Origin: an uncultured bacterium
GTDB taxonomy: Bacteria > Bacillota > Clostridia > Lachnospirales > Lachnospiraceae
Reading direction: 5' to 3'
DNA: 47,668 nt
Assembly: GCA_905215405.1 (NCBI GenBank)
Contig: CAJMQE010000021.1
Location: forward strand, 1-47,668
Positions 15,314-24,223 of this stretch are shown piece after piece; the stretch's first letter is position 1; every line of letters begins with the position of its first letter. A program made the position numbers and the translations under genes. Below the pieces are notes generated by a model. It was not told where the DNA came from, made no database searches, and worked only from the letters and a program-made list of their open reading frames with translations.

Positions 15314-18300
15314 AAAACTGGCAAAAGGCGAAGTGTACTTCGACAAGCCGGTTCTACATATATCCGAAACGAAAATTAATCAGGAAATACCAACGGGAAC
15401 AATCTATCATGGTAGTTTTGTGCTCCAGGGAGAAGAATCCCTGCAGGGATTTGTCTATTCCAGCAACAGCCGTGTTACAGTCTTTCAGACTGATTTTTCA
15501 GCTGTCAGAACAGAAGTGACATACCAGGTGGATTTAAATGGAATGCAGCCGCAGGAGAAGGCAGAAGGAATATTTACCATTGTTTGCACAGCAGGTGAGT
15601 TTCAGGTCCCTTACACATTTATAAATGCTTATCGCAGTCTGGAAACATCACTTGGTAAAGTGAGCAATCTGTTCCATTTTGCCAATCTTGTGCAAAAAGC
15701 ACCGGAGGAAGCACAAAAAATATTTGTGCAAGAGGATTTTGCGGATATATTTATCAGGAATGATCTGAATGTCCGCAATATATATACAGTTCTCGTAAGA
15801 GAAAAGAATGTTCGGAAGGCAATGGAACAGTTCCTGATCGCAGTCAAAAAGAAAAGTCCGGTCAGACTGCAGTTAGAGCAGGACAAGAAAAAATATGAAG
15901 ATTTTTCAGATGCTTTTAGCGATACCATACAGATTACAAGCAGTACCTGGGGCTATCTTGAGTTTGAAGTAGAGGCAGATGCGGATTTTATCCAACTCGA
16001 AAAGACACATGTTACCACGGAGCAATTTTCAGGAAATACCTTTGTGCTTAGTTATGTATTGGATAAGAGCAGAATGCATATTGGTCATAACTTTGGCAGA
16101 ATTCGGATCAAGACACCGGTACAGCAGTTGGAATTTAGTATTGAAGCGGACAGCTATTCTGTCGGAATACTGGACAAACGGCAGTATAGGGATCCACACA
16201 GACTAGAAAAGCAGAAACTGCTCAGTCAGGTCATCCGTGGATATCTTGATTTTCGTCTTGGAACAATTAAGGCACAGGATTGGGCTGAGAAAATGCACAA
16301 GATTCTGACCAGATGTATTTCTCTTGAGGAAGACAATCTGGTATGGAAGCTTTTTGATGCGCAGGTCTATCTGGCACAGGGAAGACGGGAAAATTGTAAA
16401 TGGCTCCTTGATCATGTGAAAGATCAGGTAATGTCCAATATGTGCAGCGATGCAAAACTCTACTGTTATTATATGTATGTGGATTCTCTGTACAAAAAAG
16501 ATCCACAGACATCCCGGGATATCGTAAAAATTCTCAGAAAGCACTATGAAAATGGGGACGATTACTGGCAGATCCTCTGGATGTTGTTTTACACAGATGA
16601 GGAATTTGACAGAAATGCAAGTATTAAGCTGGCAAGAATCAAGGCGCAGTTCCATAGAGGCTGTAACAGTCCGGTCATGTATTTTGAGGCGTGTCAGATC
16701 TTTAATGCACAACCAATGCTTTTACGGGTCTTAAACGGATTTGAAATGCAGGTGATTCATTTTGGCTGTAAGAACGATCTGATTACAGAAAAGCTGGCAA
16801 CACAGATCGCAGAACTGTTTGCCAATGCAAAGACAGTTACCCGTCCGCAGCTAAAGATTCTGCACCTGATCTATGAAAAGTATGAATCTGACAAAATGCT
16901 GAACCTTTTGTGTACCTGTATGATCAGAGATGAATTATATGGAAAACAGTACTTCTCCATTTACGACAAGAGTATTCAGAAAGGGCTTCGAATCACGAGA
17001 TTATATGAGTTCTATATGATGTCTGTGGACGAAGCTAAAATGGAGCCGTTACCAAAGATCGTATTGATGTATTTTGCTTATAACAGCCAGTTAAGCTTTG
17101 AAAAGAAGGCATATCTGTATGCAAATATCATTACGAACAGGGAAAAGGATGAACAGACCTATGCAAGTTATCATAAACAGATCGAATTATTTGCACTCGA
17201 CCAGTTGCATAAAGGCAGAAAAAGTGAACATCTTGGCATAATATACCGGGATGTGTGGGACCGTTCATTAATCAATGGAGATTCTGCGGATGCAATTGCA
17301 GATATTACATTTTCTGCGAGAATCGTATGTGAAGACCCAGATCAGAAATACTGCGTTGTCAAGCACAAGGAAAATGTAACAATCAGAAGAATTCCACTTG
17401 AGGATGGGCAGGCATTTATTCCGTTCTACACAGAAAATGTATTTCTTGCTTTTGAAAATACGAAAGGAGAATACAGCGTGGATGTTGCATATTCTGTTAC
17501 GCCAATGTTCGAAGATCGTAGTTTTGTACAAATGCTGTTCGACTGTAACAGAAACCATCTGTATCTTGCCATGTATCTGTGTGAGAAGAATTTCAGCTAT
17601 CAGAAATCATTTTGTTATCAGGGTGCAGTTCAGAAATTGCTACTGGATAATAAGGAAATAGAAAAATGTTATAAACAGGAAATTATTCATCATATTATTG
17701 AATATTATGCGGATGGAGAACATATGCAGGAGTTCGTGCAGCGGTTTGCACAGCTCGATAGTTCGGCACTGACTGGTGATGATGCAGCCAAACTGACAGA
17801 ACTTTGTATTGCAAATGAAATGTATGAGGAAGCTTATGATCTGGTCATTAGCTATGGGTTCGAGAAGATTCCTCCAAAGAAAGTAATGCGCCTGGCTGGC
17901 AAGATGATCGATCAGCTGGAGGGCAACTATAACTATCTGGTGATGCAGATGTGTTATTTTGCATTTGTACACAATAAATATGATGCAAAACTGCTTGCAT
18001 ATCTGGCAGAAGGATATAATGACAGCACTATAGTCATGAAAACAATACTGTCAAAAGCGGCAGACTATGAAATACCGGTCAGTGATCTTCTGGAAAGAGT
18101 CCTGGCGCAGCTTCTGTTCACAGGGGAAAAACCAGAGCAGATAACAGGAATCTTCCATACATACTATGTGCAGGGTGGTCGGGAAGAACTTATTAATGCG
18201 TGTCTGACCTATTGTTCCTATCAGTATTTTGTCAAGGCAGAACAGCCGGATGAAAAAATGATGCAGATCCTTGAAGAGAAGATTTCTTACAAGGAAGAAC

Positions 18301-18851
18301 TTCCAGTTGTATGCCGGTTCGCATGGTTAAGGTTCCAGGCAGAAAAAAAGGAAATCACACCAGAATTAAAGAAACTGATGGAAGAGGAAATAGAACAGCT
18401 CGTCAGAAACGGTTATCTGTTCCGATTTTTTGAATTGCTGAAAGGCAGGATCAGAATGCCGGTCACATTGTCAGGTAAGACAATGATTGAATATCGTACA
18501 AGACCGAAAACAGAAGTCACAATTTCATATCAGATCGATGACAATGGAGAAGAGACCAGAAAAAATATGCCTGAGATCTTTGAGGGGATTCATGTGGAAG
18601 CGGTCAGTCTTTTTTATGGAGAAGAATGTAGTTACCATATTATAGATGAAGCAGCAGAAGAGTCAGAACAGAAGAAGGAATACAGAATTGTATGCAATAA
18701 TGTGGAGCAGAATGAAATTCCGGATAGATATGACTACATCAATGACATGCTTACAAGTAGTGAAATGGACGATATTCAGACGTTAAAGAAACTAATGCAT
18801 GGATATTGTGTACAGGATTATGTTGTTGGTAACATATTTAAACCGATGTAA
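15297..18851 (+). CDS. Large uncharacterised protein, DUF5717-like
   Basis: A 1184-residue protein that I do not recognise functionally; it resembles what I recall as the DUF5717 family of Lachnospiraceae. No signal peptide or membrane segment is visible. The first 100 residues form a beta-rich domain (GTIYHGSFVLQGEE onward) and a second beta module lies at about 210-290. A long helical, TPR/HAT-like solenoid covers about 300-660, an interrupting beta segment about 665-745 (ending near SVDVAYSVTPMF), more helical repeats about 745-1040, and a beta-rich C-terminal domain. ATG 15297 has AAAGGTGGGG upstream; it overlaps rarA by 17 nt and is followed 50 bp later by an Hsp70-like gene. A scaffold role is inferred only from architecture. 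Confidence 0.8.
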   Translation: MKKRIEKLAKGEVYFDKPVLHISETKINQEIPTGTIYHGSFVLQGEESLQGFVYSSNSRVTVFQTDFSAVRTEVTYQVDLNGMQPQEKAEGIFTIVCTAGEFQVPYTFINAYRSLETSLGKVSNLFHFANLVQKAPEEAQKIFVQEDFADIFIRNDLNVRNIYTVLVREKNVRKAMEQFLIAVKKKSPVRLQLEQDKKKYEDFSDAFSDTIQITSSTWGYLEFEVEADADFIQLEKTHVTTEQFSGNTFVLSYVLDKSRMHIGHNFGRIRIKTPVQQLEFSIEADSYSVGILDKRQYRDPHRLEKQKLLSQVIRGYLDFRLGTIKAQDWAEKMHKILTRCISLEEDNLVWKLFDAQVYLAQGRRENCKWLLDHVKDQVMSNMCSDAKLYCYYMYVDSLYKKDPQTSRDIVKILRKHYENGDDYWQILWMLFYTDEEFDRNASIKLARIKAQFHRGCNSPVMYFEACQIFNAQPMLLRVLNGFEMQVIHFGCKNDLITEKLATQIAELFANAKTVTRPQLKILHLIYEKYESDKMLNLLCTCMIRDELYGKQYFSIYDKSIQKGLRITRLYEFYMMSVDEAKMEPLPKIVLMYFAYNSQLSFEKKAYLYANIITNREKDEQTYASYHKQIELFALDQLHKGRKSEHLGIIYRDVWDRSLINGDSADAIADITFSARIVCEDPDQKYCVVKHKENVTIRRIPLEDGQAFIPFYTENVFLAFENTKGEYSVDVAYSVTPMFEDRSFVQMLFDCNRNHLYLAMYLCEKNFSYQKSFCYQGAVQKLLLDNKEIEKCYKQEIIHHIIEYYADGEHMQEFVQRFAQLDSSALTGDDAAKLTELCIANEMYEEAYDLVISYGFEKIPPKKVMRLAGKMIDQLEGNYNYLVMQMCYFAFVHNKYDAKLLAYLAEGYNDSTIVMKTILSKAADYEIPVSDLLERVLAQLLFTGEKPEQITGIFHTYYVQGGREELINACLTYCSYQYFVKAEQPDEKMMQILEEKISYKEELPVVCRFAWLRFQAEKKEITPELKKLMEEEIEQLVRNGYLFRFFELLKGRIRMPVTLSGKTMIEYRTRPKTEVTISYQIDDNGEETRKNMPEIFEGIHVEAVSLFYGEECSYHIIDEAAEESEQKKEYRIVCNNVEQNEIPDRYDYINDMLTSSEMDDIQTLKKLMHGYCVQDYVVGNIFKPM

Positions 18852-18901
18852 TAACTGACCGATGAAAAAATGTAAAGGAATAAGAAAGAAGGAGTCAGGT
18901 G

Positions 18902-20980
18902 ATGGACATGGATACGAAAAAAGCTTTGATAACTGGAATCGATCTTGCAAATGACACCTCTCAGATCTGTTACTATGACAGAGAAAGCAGGGAGATGACA
19001 TCGGTTGAATTTCCAGATGGCTCTCTGTTACATGATAATGAATACAGCCTGGATGCTATTTTTTCCATGGATGAAACAGAAAAACTGATGCAGATCAAAA
19101 AACTGCTTCAGCTGCTTCTTACAGCAGTCAGAACGGTGACCGGGATAGAAAAACTGCAGACGATCTGTATTACAATGGATGACTTTAACAAGGAGCGTGC
19201 CAGTATCATCGGTGGAATCCTTGAGAAGGCAGGTTATTGTGATGTGGCATTTATTACTCATAATGAGAGTTATGCCTGCTATGCCTTTAACAGAAAAAAA
19301 GAAATGTGGAGCGGTGGGACACTGCTGTTTGATTTTAACAAAAAAGGATTTTATTCAGATGAACTGCATTTATCCAATATCAATCATTCGGATATCATAA
19401 CAGAGGAATACCAGAAACATGTGGATATTGCGCTGTGTCCTGTGATCAGAGGGGAAAAATCGCTGACCACAGCGGATGAGTTTCTGACAAGGCTGGCAAA
19501 AGAGCTGTTGAACAGTAAGAAGATTTCAACGATCTATCTGACAGGAGAATTTTTTGATGATGTGGAACTCCCGGAGAATTTCATCGCGTTTATTTGCAAT
19601 CATCGCCGGGTATTTGCGGGACAGAATCTGTATGCAAAAGGTGCCTGCTGTCAGGCAGCCAAAAAAGCGGGCATTGAAGATGTGAGAACACTTGCGTTCG
19701 GTGGAAGAAATATGATCACAACAGGGCTTGATCTTGTGGTCAATGAGGTCGGTACGAACAGACTTCTGTCAATGGTAAAACCGGGGACCAGCTGGTATAA
19801 TGCTGTCTATGAAGGCGAGTTCCTTGTGGAATCCGCACAGGATATTGTGCTTAGATTATTGCCATTTGAAGATGGAAAAGAATATTTTGAACACATTATA
19901 CTGGATGGATTTCCATGCAGAAACGATCGCTCAATGAGAGTGCGTATAAACTTTGAGGCTGAAAATGAATTCTTTGGATATCTGACAGTGACGGACCTTG
20001 GGTTCGGAGAGTTCGAGCAGGCAACCCAAAAGACAATTAGGCAGAAGATTGAATTAAATTATTCTGCAATACCCGAGAGAAAAATGATCAGGCGTATATC
20101 ATTTGAAGATGCAGAATATCCACTCAGAAAGAAGTGCGGTCTGATTGGCTGCAAAAAGACACATATTGGAAAGCCATTGCTGCTACAGGCTATTGACCTT
20201 CGGATCTATACGCTTGAAGAACTGGCTTATTATATGTTTCATAATGTCTATCTGCTGGGTGATGAGTTTGGCAGTGAGCAGTTCCTTTCGTTCTTAAGAG
20301 AGGAACTGAAAGTTAAAAAACTGGCAGATACCATTGAAAAAATGATAAAGATTCGGGCAGGACTGGCCGAAATAGTGATTGCTGTGTTAAAATACAGTGG
20401 AATTTACAGCGCGCAGGAGATCGCATCGATCAGTGACGTGTTGGATACGCTGAACACACAGAATGTATACGAGAGAATTTGTGCAAGAGCAGATTCCTAC
20501 CTAAAGAATCGCTGTTATCTGAAGGCAATGCAGGATTACAAACAAATACTGACAGGGAAGAAAGATCCTTCACTATCAGGACTCTTTTATGCAAAAGTAT
20601 GGCATAATATGGGGGTAGCATGTGCGAGCATGTTCGCCTTCGATCACGCTGTGAAATATTTCGAAGAAGCGTATCGGGTCGGACAACATGAGGAATCACA
20701 CCGTATGGCACTTGCAGCCCGCGAAATGTATAAACTGGCGCAAGAAAATACAACCAAAGCAGGCAATACAGATGCAGCAGTTTTGGTAGAAGATGCAGAG
20801 ATATTGGAATCTGTGAAAGATGAAATAGAAAAAAATATGAATCAGGCTTTATACACAGAGGAGTATAAGAATCTGGAAAAAATTCATCAGCTAAAGCAGA
20901 ACGGAATGGTAGGACAGTATTATGACAGTCTGGAAGGATTATTGGAATCCTGGAAACATGAGTACCGTAAGTTCCTGTAA
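18902..20980 (+). CDS. Hsp70/actin-fold protein with degenerate ATPase motifs and TPR-like tail (DUF5716-like)
   Basis: A 692-residue protein. The N-terminal GIDLANDTSQICYYD has the shape of the Hsp70 phosphate-1 loop (GIDLGTTNS). The expected phosphate-2 loop appears as GGTLLFDFNKKGF, lacking the glycine triplet, and the adenosine motif as TIYLTGEFFDD followed by LYAKGACCQAA. A segment at about residues 340-390 (IILDGFPCRN to GYLTVTDLGFGE) resembles the beta substrate-binding domain of Hsp70. Residues about 530-610 look like TPR helices with FAKVWHNMGVACASMF-type spacing. I recall this as DUF5716. ATG 18902 has GGAG at seven bases. Probably an Hsp70 relative with altered or lost ATPase activity; function unknown. 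Confidence 0.78.
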   Translation: MDMDTKKALITGIDLANDTSQICYYDRESREMTSVEFPDGSLLHDNEYSLDAIFSMDETEKLMQIKKLLQLLLTAVRTVTGIEKLQTICITMDDFNKERASIIGGILEKAGYCDVAFITHNESYACYAFNRKKEMWSGGTLLFDFNKKGFYSDELHLSNINHSDIITEEYQKHVDIALCPVIRGEKSLTTADEFLTRLAKELLNSKKISTIYLTGEFFDDVELPENFIAFICNHRRVFAGQNLYAKGACCQAAKKAGIEDVRTLAFGGRNMITTGLDLVVNEVGTNRLLSMVKPGTSWYNAVYEGEFLVESAQDIVLRLLPFEDGKEYFEHIILDGFPCRNDRSMRVRINFEAENEFFGYLTVTDLGFGEFEQATQKTIRQKIELNYSAIPERKMIRRISFEDAEYPLRKKCGLIGCKKTHIGKPLLLQAIDLRIYTLEELAYYMFHNVYLLGDEFGSEQFLSFLREELKVKKLADTIEKMIKIRAGLAEIVIAVLKYSGIYSAQEIASISDVLDTLNTQNVYERICARADSYLKNRCYLKAMQDYKQILTGKKDPSLSGLFYAKVWHNMGVACASMFAFDHAVKYFEEAYRVGQHEESHRMALAAREMYKLAQENTTKAGNTDAAVLVEDAEILESVKDEIEKNMNQALYTEEYKNLEKIHQLKQNGMVGQYYDSLEGLLESWKHEYRKFL

Positions 20981-21003
20981 AAAATGAGGCAGAATGGAGA
21001 AAA

Positions 21004-22332
21004 ATGGGTTTATTTAAGAAGAAAAAGAACAAAGGATTAGAATTTCTTGATTATGAGAATCTTGAAGATTTTATGTATGATGATTCTTCGTCTCAGGATA
21101 AGATACCGGATGAAGACCTATTCAGTGAAGTAGAACGGGTAGGCGATAAAGGGTTTCAGGAAGAGGACCTTTTTGAGGAAGATCAGGCACAGGAAAAAGA
21201 AGACCGTGCTATATTAAAAGTTGGAAAAGAACCTGATAAATCATCGCTGCAGGGATACAGCAGGGATGATGTCGGCAAATATATCAAGAGTCAGTGCGAT
21301 ATAATGGAAGAGGCAACAAGGAACATTGATCTTGCAAAAGAAGAATATTCCGTGGTAACTTCCTATTTTTCAGATATTCAGCTGATTGAGACGGCACCTG
21401 AAAATATTGCAACAAATATTAAAACGCTTGCGGATTCAATCAATGAACTTACAGTGGACAGAAGGATCTTTCAGTCGACAGAAAATAAATTATCAAATCA
21501 CGCTTACTATAGAATGGAACAATTAGAACCTTCAATGCCGAATGCACTGGTCAATCTTCAGAATACGGAATCTTATTTTGAAACGGTACGAAAAGATCTG
21601 AGAATCCTTGAGGGCGAGCGGATGTCCCTACGATATGATGCAAGGGATCTGGTAAAAAAACAGTCAGTGATAGAAAAAATTTCCAAACTAGCAGTGGTAT
21701 TTCTGGCAGTTGTCTTTGGAATATTTATTGTGGCCAGTTTTTCAATGGAAGAACAAAATGAAGTGCCATTTATGATTGTGATCGGACTGGCAGCAGCAAT
21801 TGCACTTGGGTTATTCGCAGTGCTCAAAGCAACAGAGCGTGAAGTCATAGTGACAGAAAATAAACTGAATCGTGCAATGAATCTGCTGAATAAGACAAAA
21901 ATCAAATATATTAATAGTGCGAACACCCTTGATTATGAATATGCAAAATACAAAATTAAGAGTTCCTATGATCTGAGTCGCCAGTATGAAATCTATCTGG
22001 AGATGAAAAATGAAAAAAGAAAAATGAATGCTATTACATCTGAGCTTGATGAAAAAGATAAAAATCTGATGCTAATTTTGCGTGGACTTGGGCTTTATGA
22101 TCCAAATATCTGGTTATCACAGATCAAAGCTCTGATCAATCAGAAAGAAATGGTGGAAGTCAGACATACGCTTTCTATGCGCAGACAGAAGTTAAGATCA
22201 CAGATCGACTATAATAACAGCAAAATAGAAGATGCAAAACAGAATGTAAAAAATGTAATGTCAGCGAGACCAGAATATACAAAAGAGGTTCTGGACATAA
22301 TAGAACATTATGAAAGTAGAAATAATCATTAA
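21004..22332 (+). CDS. Uncharacterised two-TM coiled-coil membrane protein
   Basis: A 442-residue protein with no family I can name. An acidic, unstructured N-terminus (residues 1 to about 75) leads into long helices (about 80-220). Two adjacent hydrophobic segments follow at about 228-248 (LAVVFLAVVFGIFIVASF) and 256-278, with only a short connecting loop. Then comes a charged, heptad-like coiled coil to about 430. Both large parts therefore lie on the cytoplasmic side and the pair of TM helices forms a hairpin. It begins 23 bp after the Hsp70-like gene and is closed by a terminator at 22384, so it is the last gene of the rarA unit and could tether the other two proteins to the membrane. Confidence 0.75.
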   Translation: MGLFKKKKNKGLEFLDYENLEDFMYDDSSSQDKIPDEDLFSEVERVGDKGFQEEDLFEEDQAQEKEDRAILKVGKEPDKSSLQGYSRDDVGKYIKSQCDIMEEATRNIDLAKEEYSVVTSYFSDIQLIETAPENIATNIKTLADSINELTVDRRIFQSTENKLSNHAYYRMEQLEPSMPNALVNLQNTESYFETVRKDLRILEGERMSLRYDARDLVKKQSVIEKISKLAVVFLAVVFGIFIVASFSMEEQNEVPFMIVIGLAAAIALGLFAVLKATEREVIVTENKLNRAMNLLNKTKIKYINSANTLDYEYAKYKIKSSYDLSRQYEIYLEMKNEKRKMNAITSELDEKDKNLMLILRGLGLYDPNIWLSQIKALINQKEMVEVRHTLSMRRQKLRSQIDYNNSKIEDAKQNVKNVMSARPEYTKEVLDIIEHYESRNNH

Positions 22333-22383
22333 ACCAGTTATCAGTTTTATTAAGAACACATTCACAGTTATGGACTTAGAAAA

Positions 22384-22422
22384 GGTACACGGAAAGCGGG
22401 AAGCTGAAAGTGTATCTTTTTT
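22384..22422 (+). terminator. Terminator after the rarA-Hsp70-like operon
   Basis: GGTACAC at 22384-22390 pairs with GTGTATC at 22410-22416, followed by six T. The remaining part of this 320-base gap holds only a second hairpin (TAACCT at 22453-22458 with AGGTTA at 22473-22478) without a T-run; I see no gene in it. Confidence 0.65.
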
Positions 22423-22653
22423 ACTACACGGAAAAGCCTAGTACCGTTAAAGTAACCTGAGCTCTAAGAGTTAGGTTATAAGTCTAAAGTCAAACAGCAA
22501 AAAAATGGCAGCGCAGTGCCAAAATGAAAGGGTTCCGTTTTAAAAGGAGTCGGAAGAAACAGATCTATCTAAGCCCAGAGCATGACAGAAAGCTCTGGAA
22601 TCTGATGAAATGAATCGGATGATGAATGATAAAACAGAGAGGACCGATGCTTC

Positions 22654-23823
22654 GTGTTTAGAAACAGGTTGAAAAAATGGAGGTATGTATCTGTGTTCCT
22701 AGCCACAGTCATACTTGCTTCCAATGTCTGGCCAATTGCCAGAATCTACAAGATTAATGCCGATGTGGTCAGTATTCCAAGAGACCAGTATATTTCAATG
22801 CTTGCTCCGGTAGAACATCGTAAACTGAGTATCTCCAGAGATGATTTTGGAAATTATGCAATGAGCAGCGCGGATGATACATTTAAGGTCCTACAGCTGA
22901 CAGATGTGCATATCAGTGGCTCAGAGGCAAATTATGACAAAGATATCAAAGCAATTACTACGGTATACAAACTAGTGCAAAATCAGCAGCCCGATCTGAT
23001 CGTTATGACCGGTGATCTTGTATTTGGTATGCCGGGTACACCGCAGGAGGACAATAAACTTGCACTTGACACACTTGTAAAATTAATGGACCAGATAGGA
23101 ATTCCATGGATCTGGACATTTGGTAACCATGATCACTGCTTTTTTGATGCGTACTCCTCATCAGAAATAGACCATATGTTATCTGCATCCGATACACTAT
23201 TGATGTATCCAGCTAATGCAGCGATTCATGGATATTCCAACGGAACATTTATACTGCGCAACCAAAATAAAACTGTGAATACAATGTTAGTTTCACTGGA
23301 CTCCGGAACGGAGCAATATGATAAGCAAAAGGAATCCGGAGTTAATGATTATGACTACATTCATGATGATCAGGTAGCATGGTATCAGAAGCAGGTGGAA
23401 CAGTATTCTGCCAGTGACAAAACAGTCAGCTCGATGTTATTCTTCCATATTCCGCTGGAAGAGTTCGATACATTATGGAATCTCTACCAGGATGGAAATG
23501 AAGATGTCACCTGTCAGTTCGGTGATAAGAGAGAAGCGGTCGGCTGCTCGTCCACGGAAAGCCAGTTGTTTGGCAGAGTTATGGATCTGGGCAGTACAAA
23601 GGCGATCTTTGTCGGACATGACCACGTGAATGACTATGCCCTGTGTTACAAAGGATTAGAAATCGTGTATGGTAAATCTATTGACTATACTGCCTATCCC
23701 GGCATAGAAGATGAAACAGAACAGCGAGGTGCAACGATCATTCAGATCGCACCGGACTCCACATTTACGATAGATACCTTGAAATATGTGGACATTTTGG
23801 ATACAGAGCAGACTCAGAATTAA
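22654..23823 (+). CDS. Membrane-associated or secreted metallophosphoesterase
   Basis: A 389-residue calcineurin-like phosphoesterase. The metal-binding motifs are complete: LQLTDVHIS (DxH), LIVMTGDLVFG (GD), FGNHDHCFF (GNHD), FFHIPLEEF, and VFVGHDHVNDY (GHxH). A positively charged start followed by YVSVFLATVILASNVWPI indicates an uncleaved signal anchor or signal peptide, so the enzyme acts outside the membrane. The start codon is a GTG at 22654, with GAGAGG about ten bases upstream; a TTG at 22669 is an alternative. It resembles YkuE/Cpd-like Lachnospiraceae phosphodiesterases, but the substrate is not determinable. Confidence 0.85.
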   Translation: MFRNRLKKWRYVSVFLATVILASNVWPIARIYKINADVVSIPRDQYISMLAPVEHRKLSISRDDFGNYAMSSADDTFKVLQLTDVHISGSEANYDKDIKAITTVYKLVQNQQPDLIVMTGDLVFGMPGTPQEDNKLALDTLVKLMDQIGIPWIWTFGNHDHCFFDAYSSSEIDHMLSASDTLLMYPANAAIHGYSNGTFILRNQNKTVNTMLVSLDSGTEQYDKQKESGVNDYDYIHDDQVAWYQKQVEQYSASDKTVSSMLFFHIPLEEFDTLWNLYQDGNEDVTCQFGDKREAVGCSSTESQLFGRVMDLGSTKAIFVGHDHVNDYALCYKGLEIVYGKSIDYTAYPGIEDETEQRGATIIQIAPDSTFTIDTLKYVDILDTEQTQN

Positions 23824-23832
23824 AATTACTAC

Positions 23833-23860
23833 TTGAAAAATTATAAATGTATGGTAAAAT
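23833..23860 (+). promoter_or_regulatory. Promoter of the pheST T-box transcript
   Basis: TTGAAA at 23833-23838 and TAAAAT at 23855-23860 are 16 bases apart, placing the start of the T-box leader near 23867. It lies only ten bases past the stop of the metallophosphoesterase gene. Confidence 0.6.
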
Positions 23861-23866
23861 GAGAAA

Positions 23867-24143
23867 TAGTTTTATAACTGAAATGCCATGAAGGTGTCTT
23901 GATAGATCGGTAATATCAAGCCAGATGATTATTTTCTAGCAGAGATTGGAAGTCACGGGCTGAAAGCTTCCATTAGTTCAGATGATCATTGAAATTCGCA
24001 CTGGAGCAGTATCTTTGAAATGATAGTAGAGGATAACGTTTTTGCACGTTACGCAGATCTGAGTGCCTGTTTTATTTTGCAGGAACTAGGGTGGTACCAC
24101 GGTTTGAATATTTGATCCGTCCCTTTTTGGGGCGGATTTTTTT
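23867..24143 (+). ncRNA. T-box riboswitch, Phe-specific, of pheST
   Basis: The leader has the conserved T-box AGGGTGGTACCACGG at 24088-24102, the tRNA acceptor-binding antiterminator. It is followed by a terminator hairpin ATCCGTCCC at 24115-24123 with GGGGCGGAT at 24129-24137 and a run of T. Stem I carries the AGAGA-type motif near 23940 and a specifier loop in which TTC at 23995-23997 (in GAAATTCGC) reads as a Phe codon. Uncharged tRNA-Phe would stabilise the antiterminator and turn on the downstream pheS and pheT. Confidence 0.93.
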
Positions 24144-24223
24144 ATGTTCTGGGACCATTCATAAAGTATGTGTACGCCTGCCTGGCAGAAATCACGTTTA
24201 AGAATATATAGGAGGAATATGTG

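Noticed and set aside
16203..16712. 169-residue minus-strand frame inside the giant protein gene
   Set aside because: The plus-strand frame is continuous over 3.5 kb with good codon use and a ribosome binding site. The reverse frame has no supporting features.
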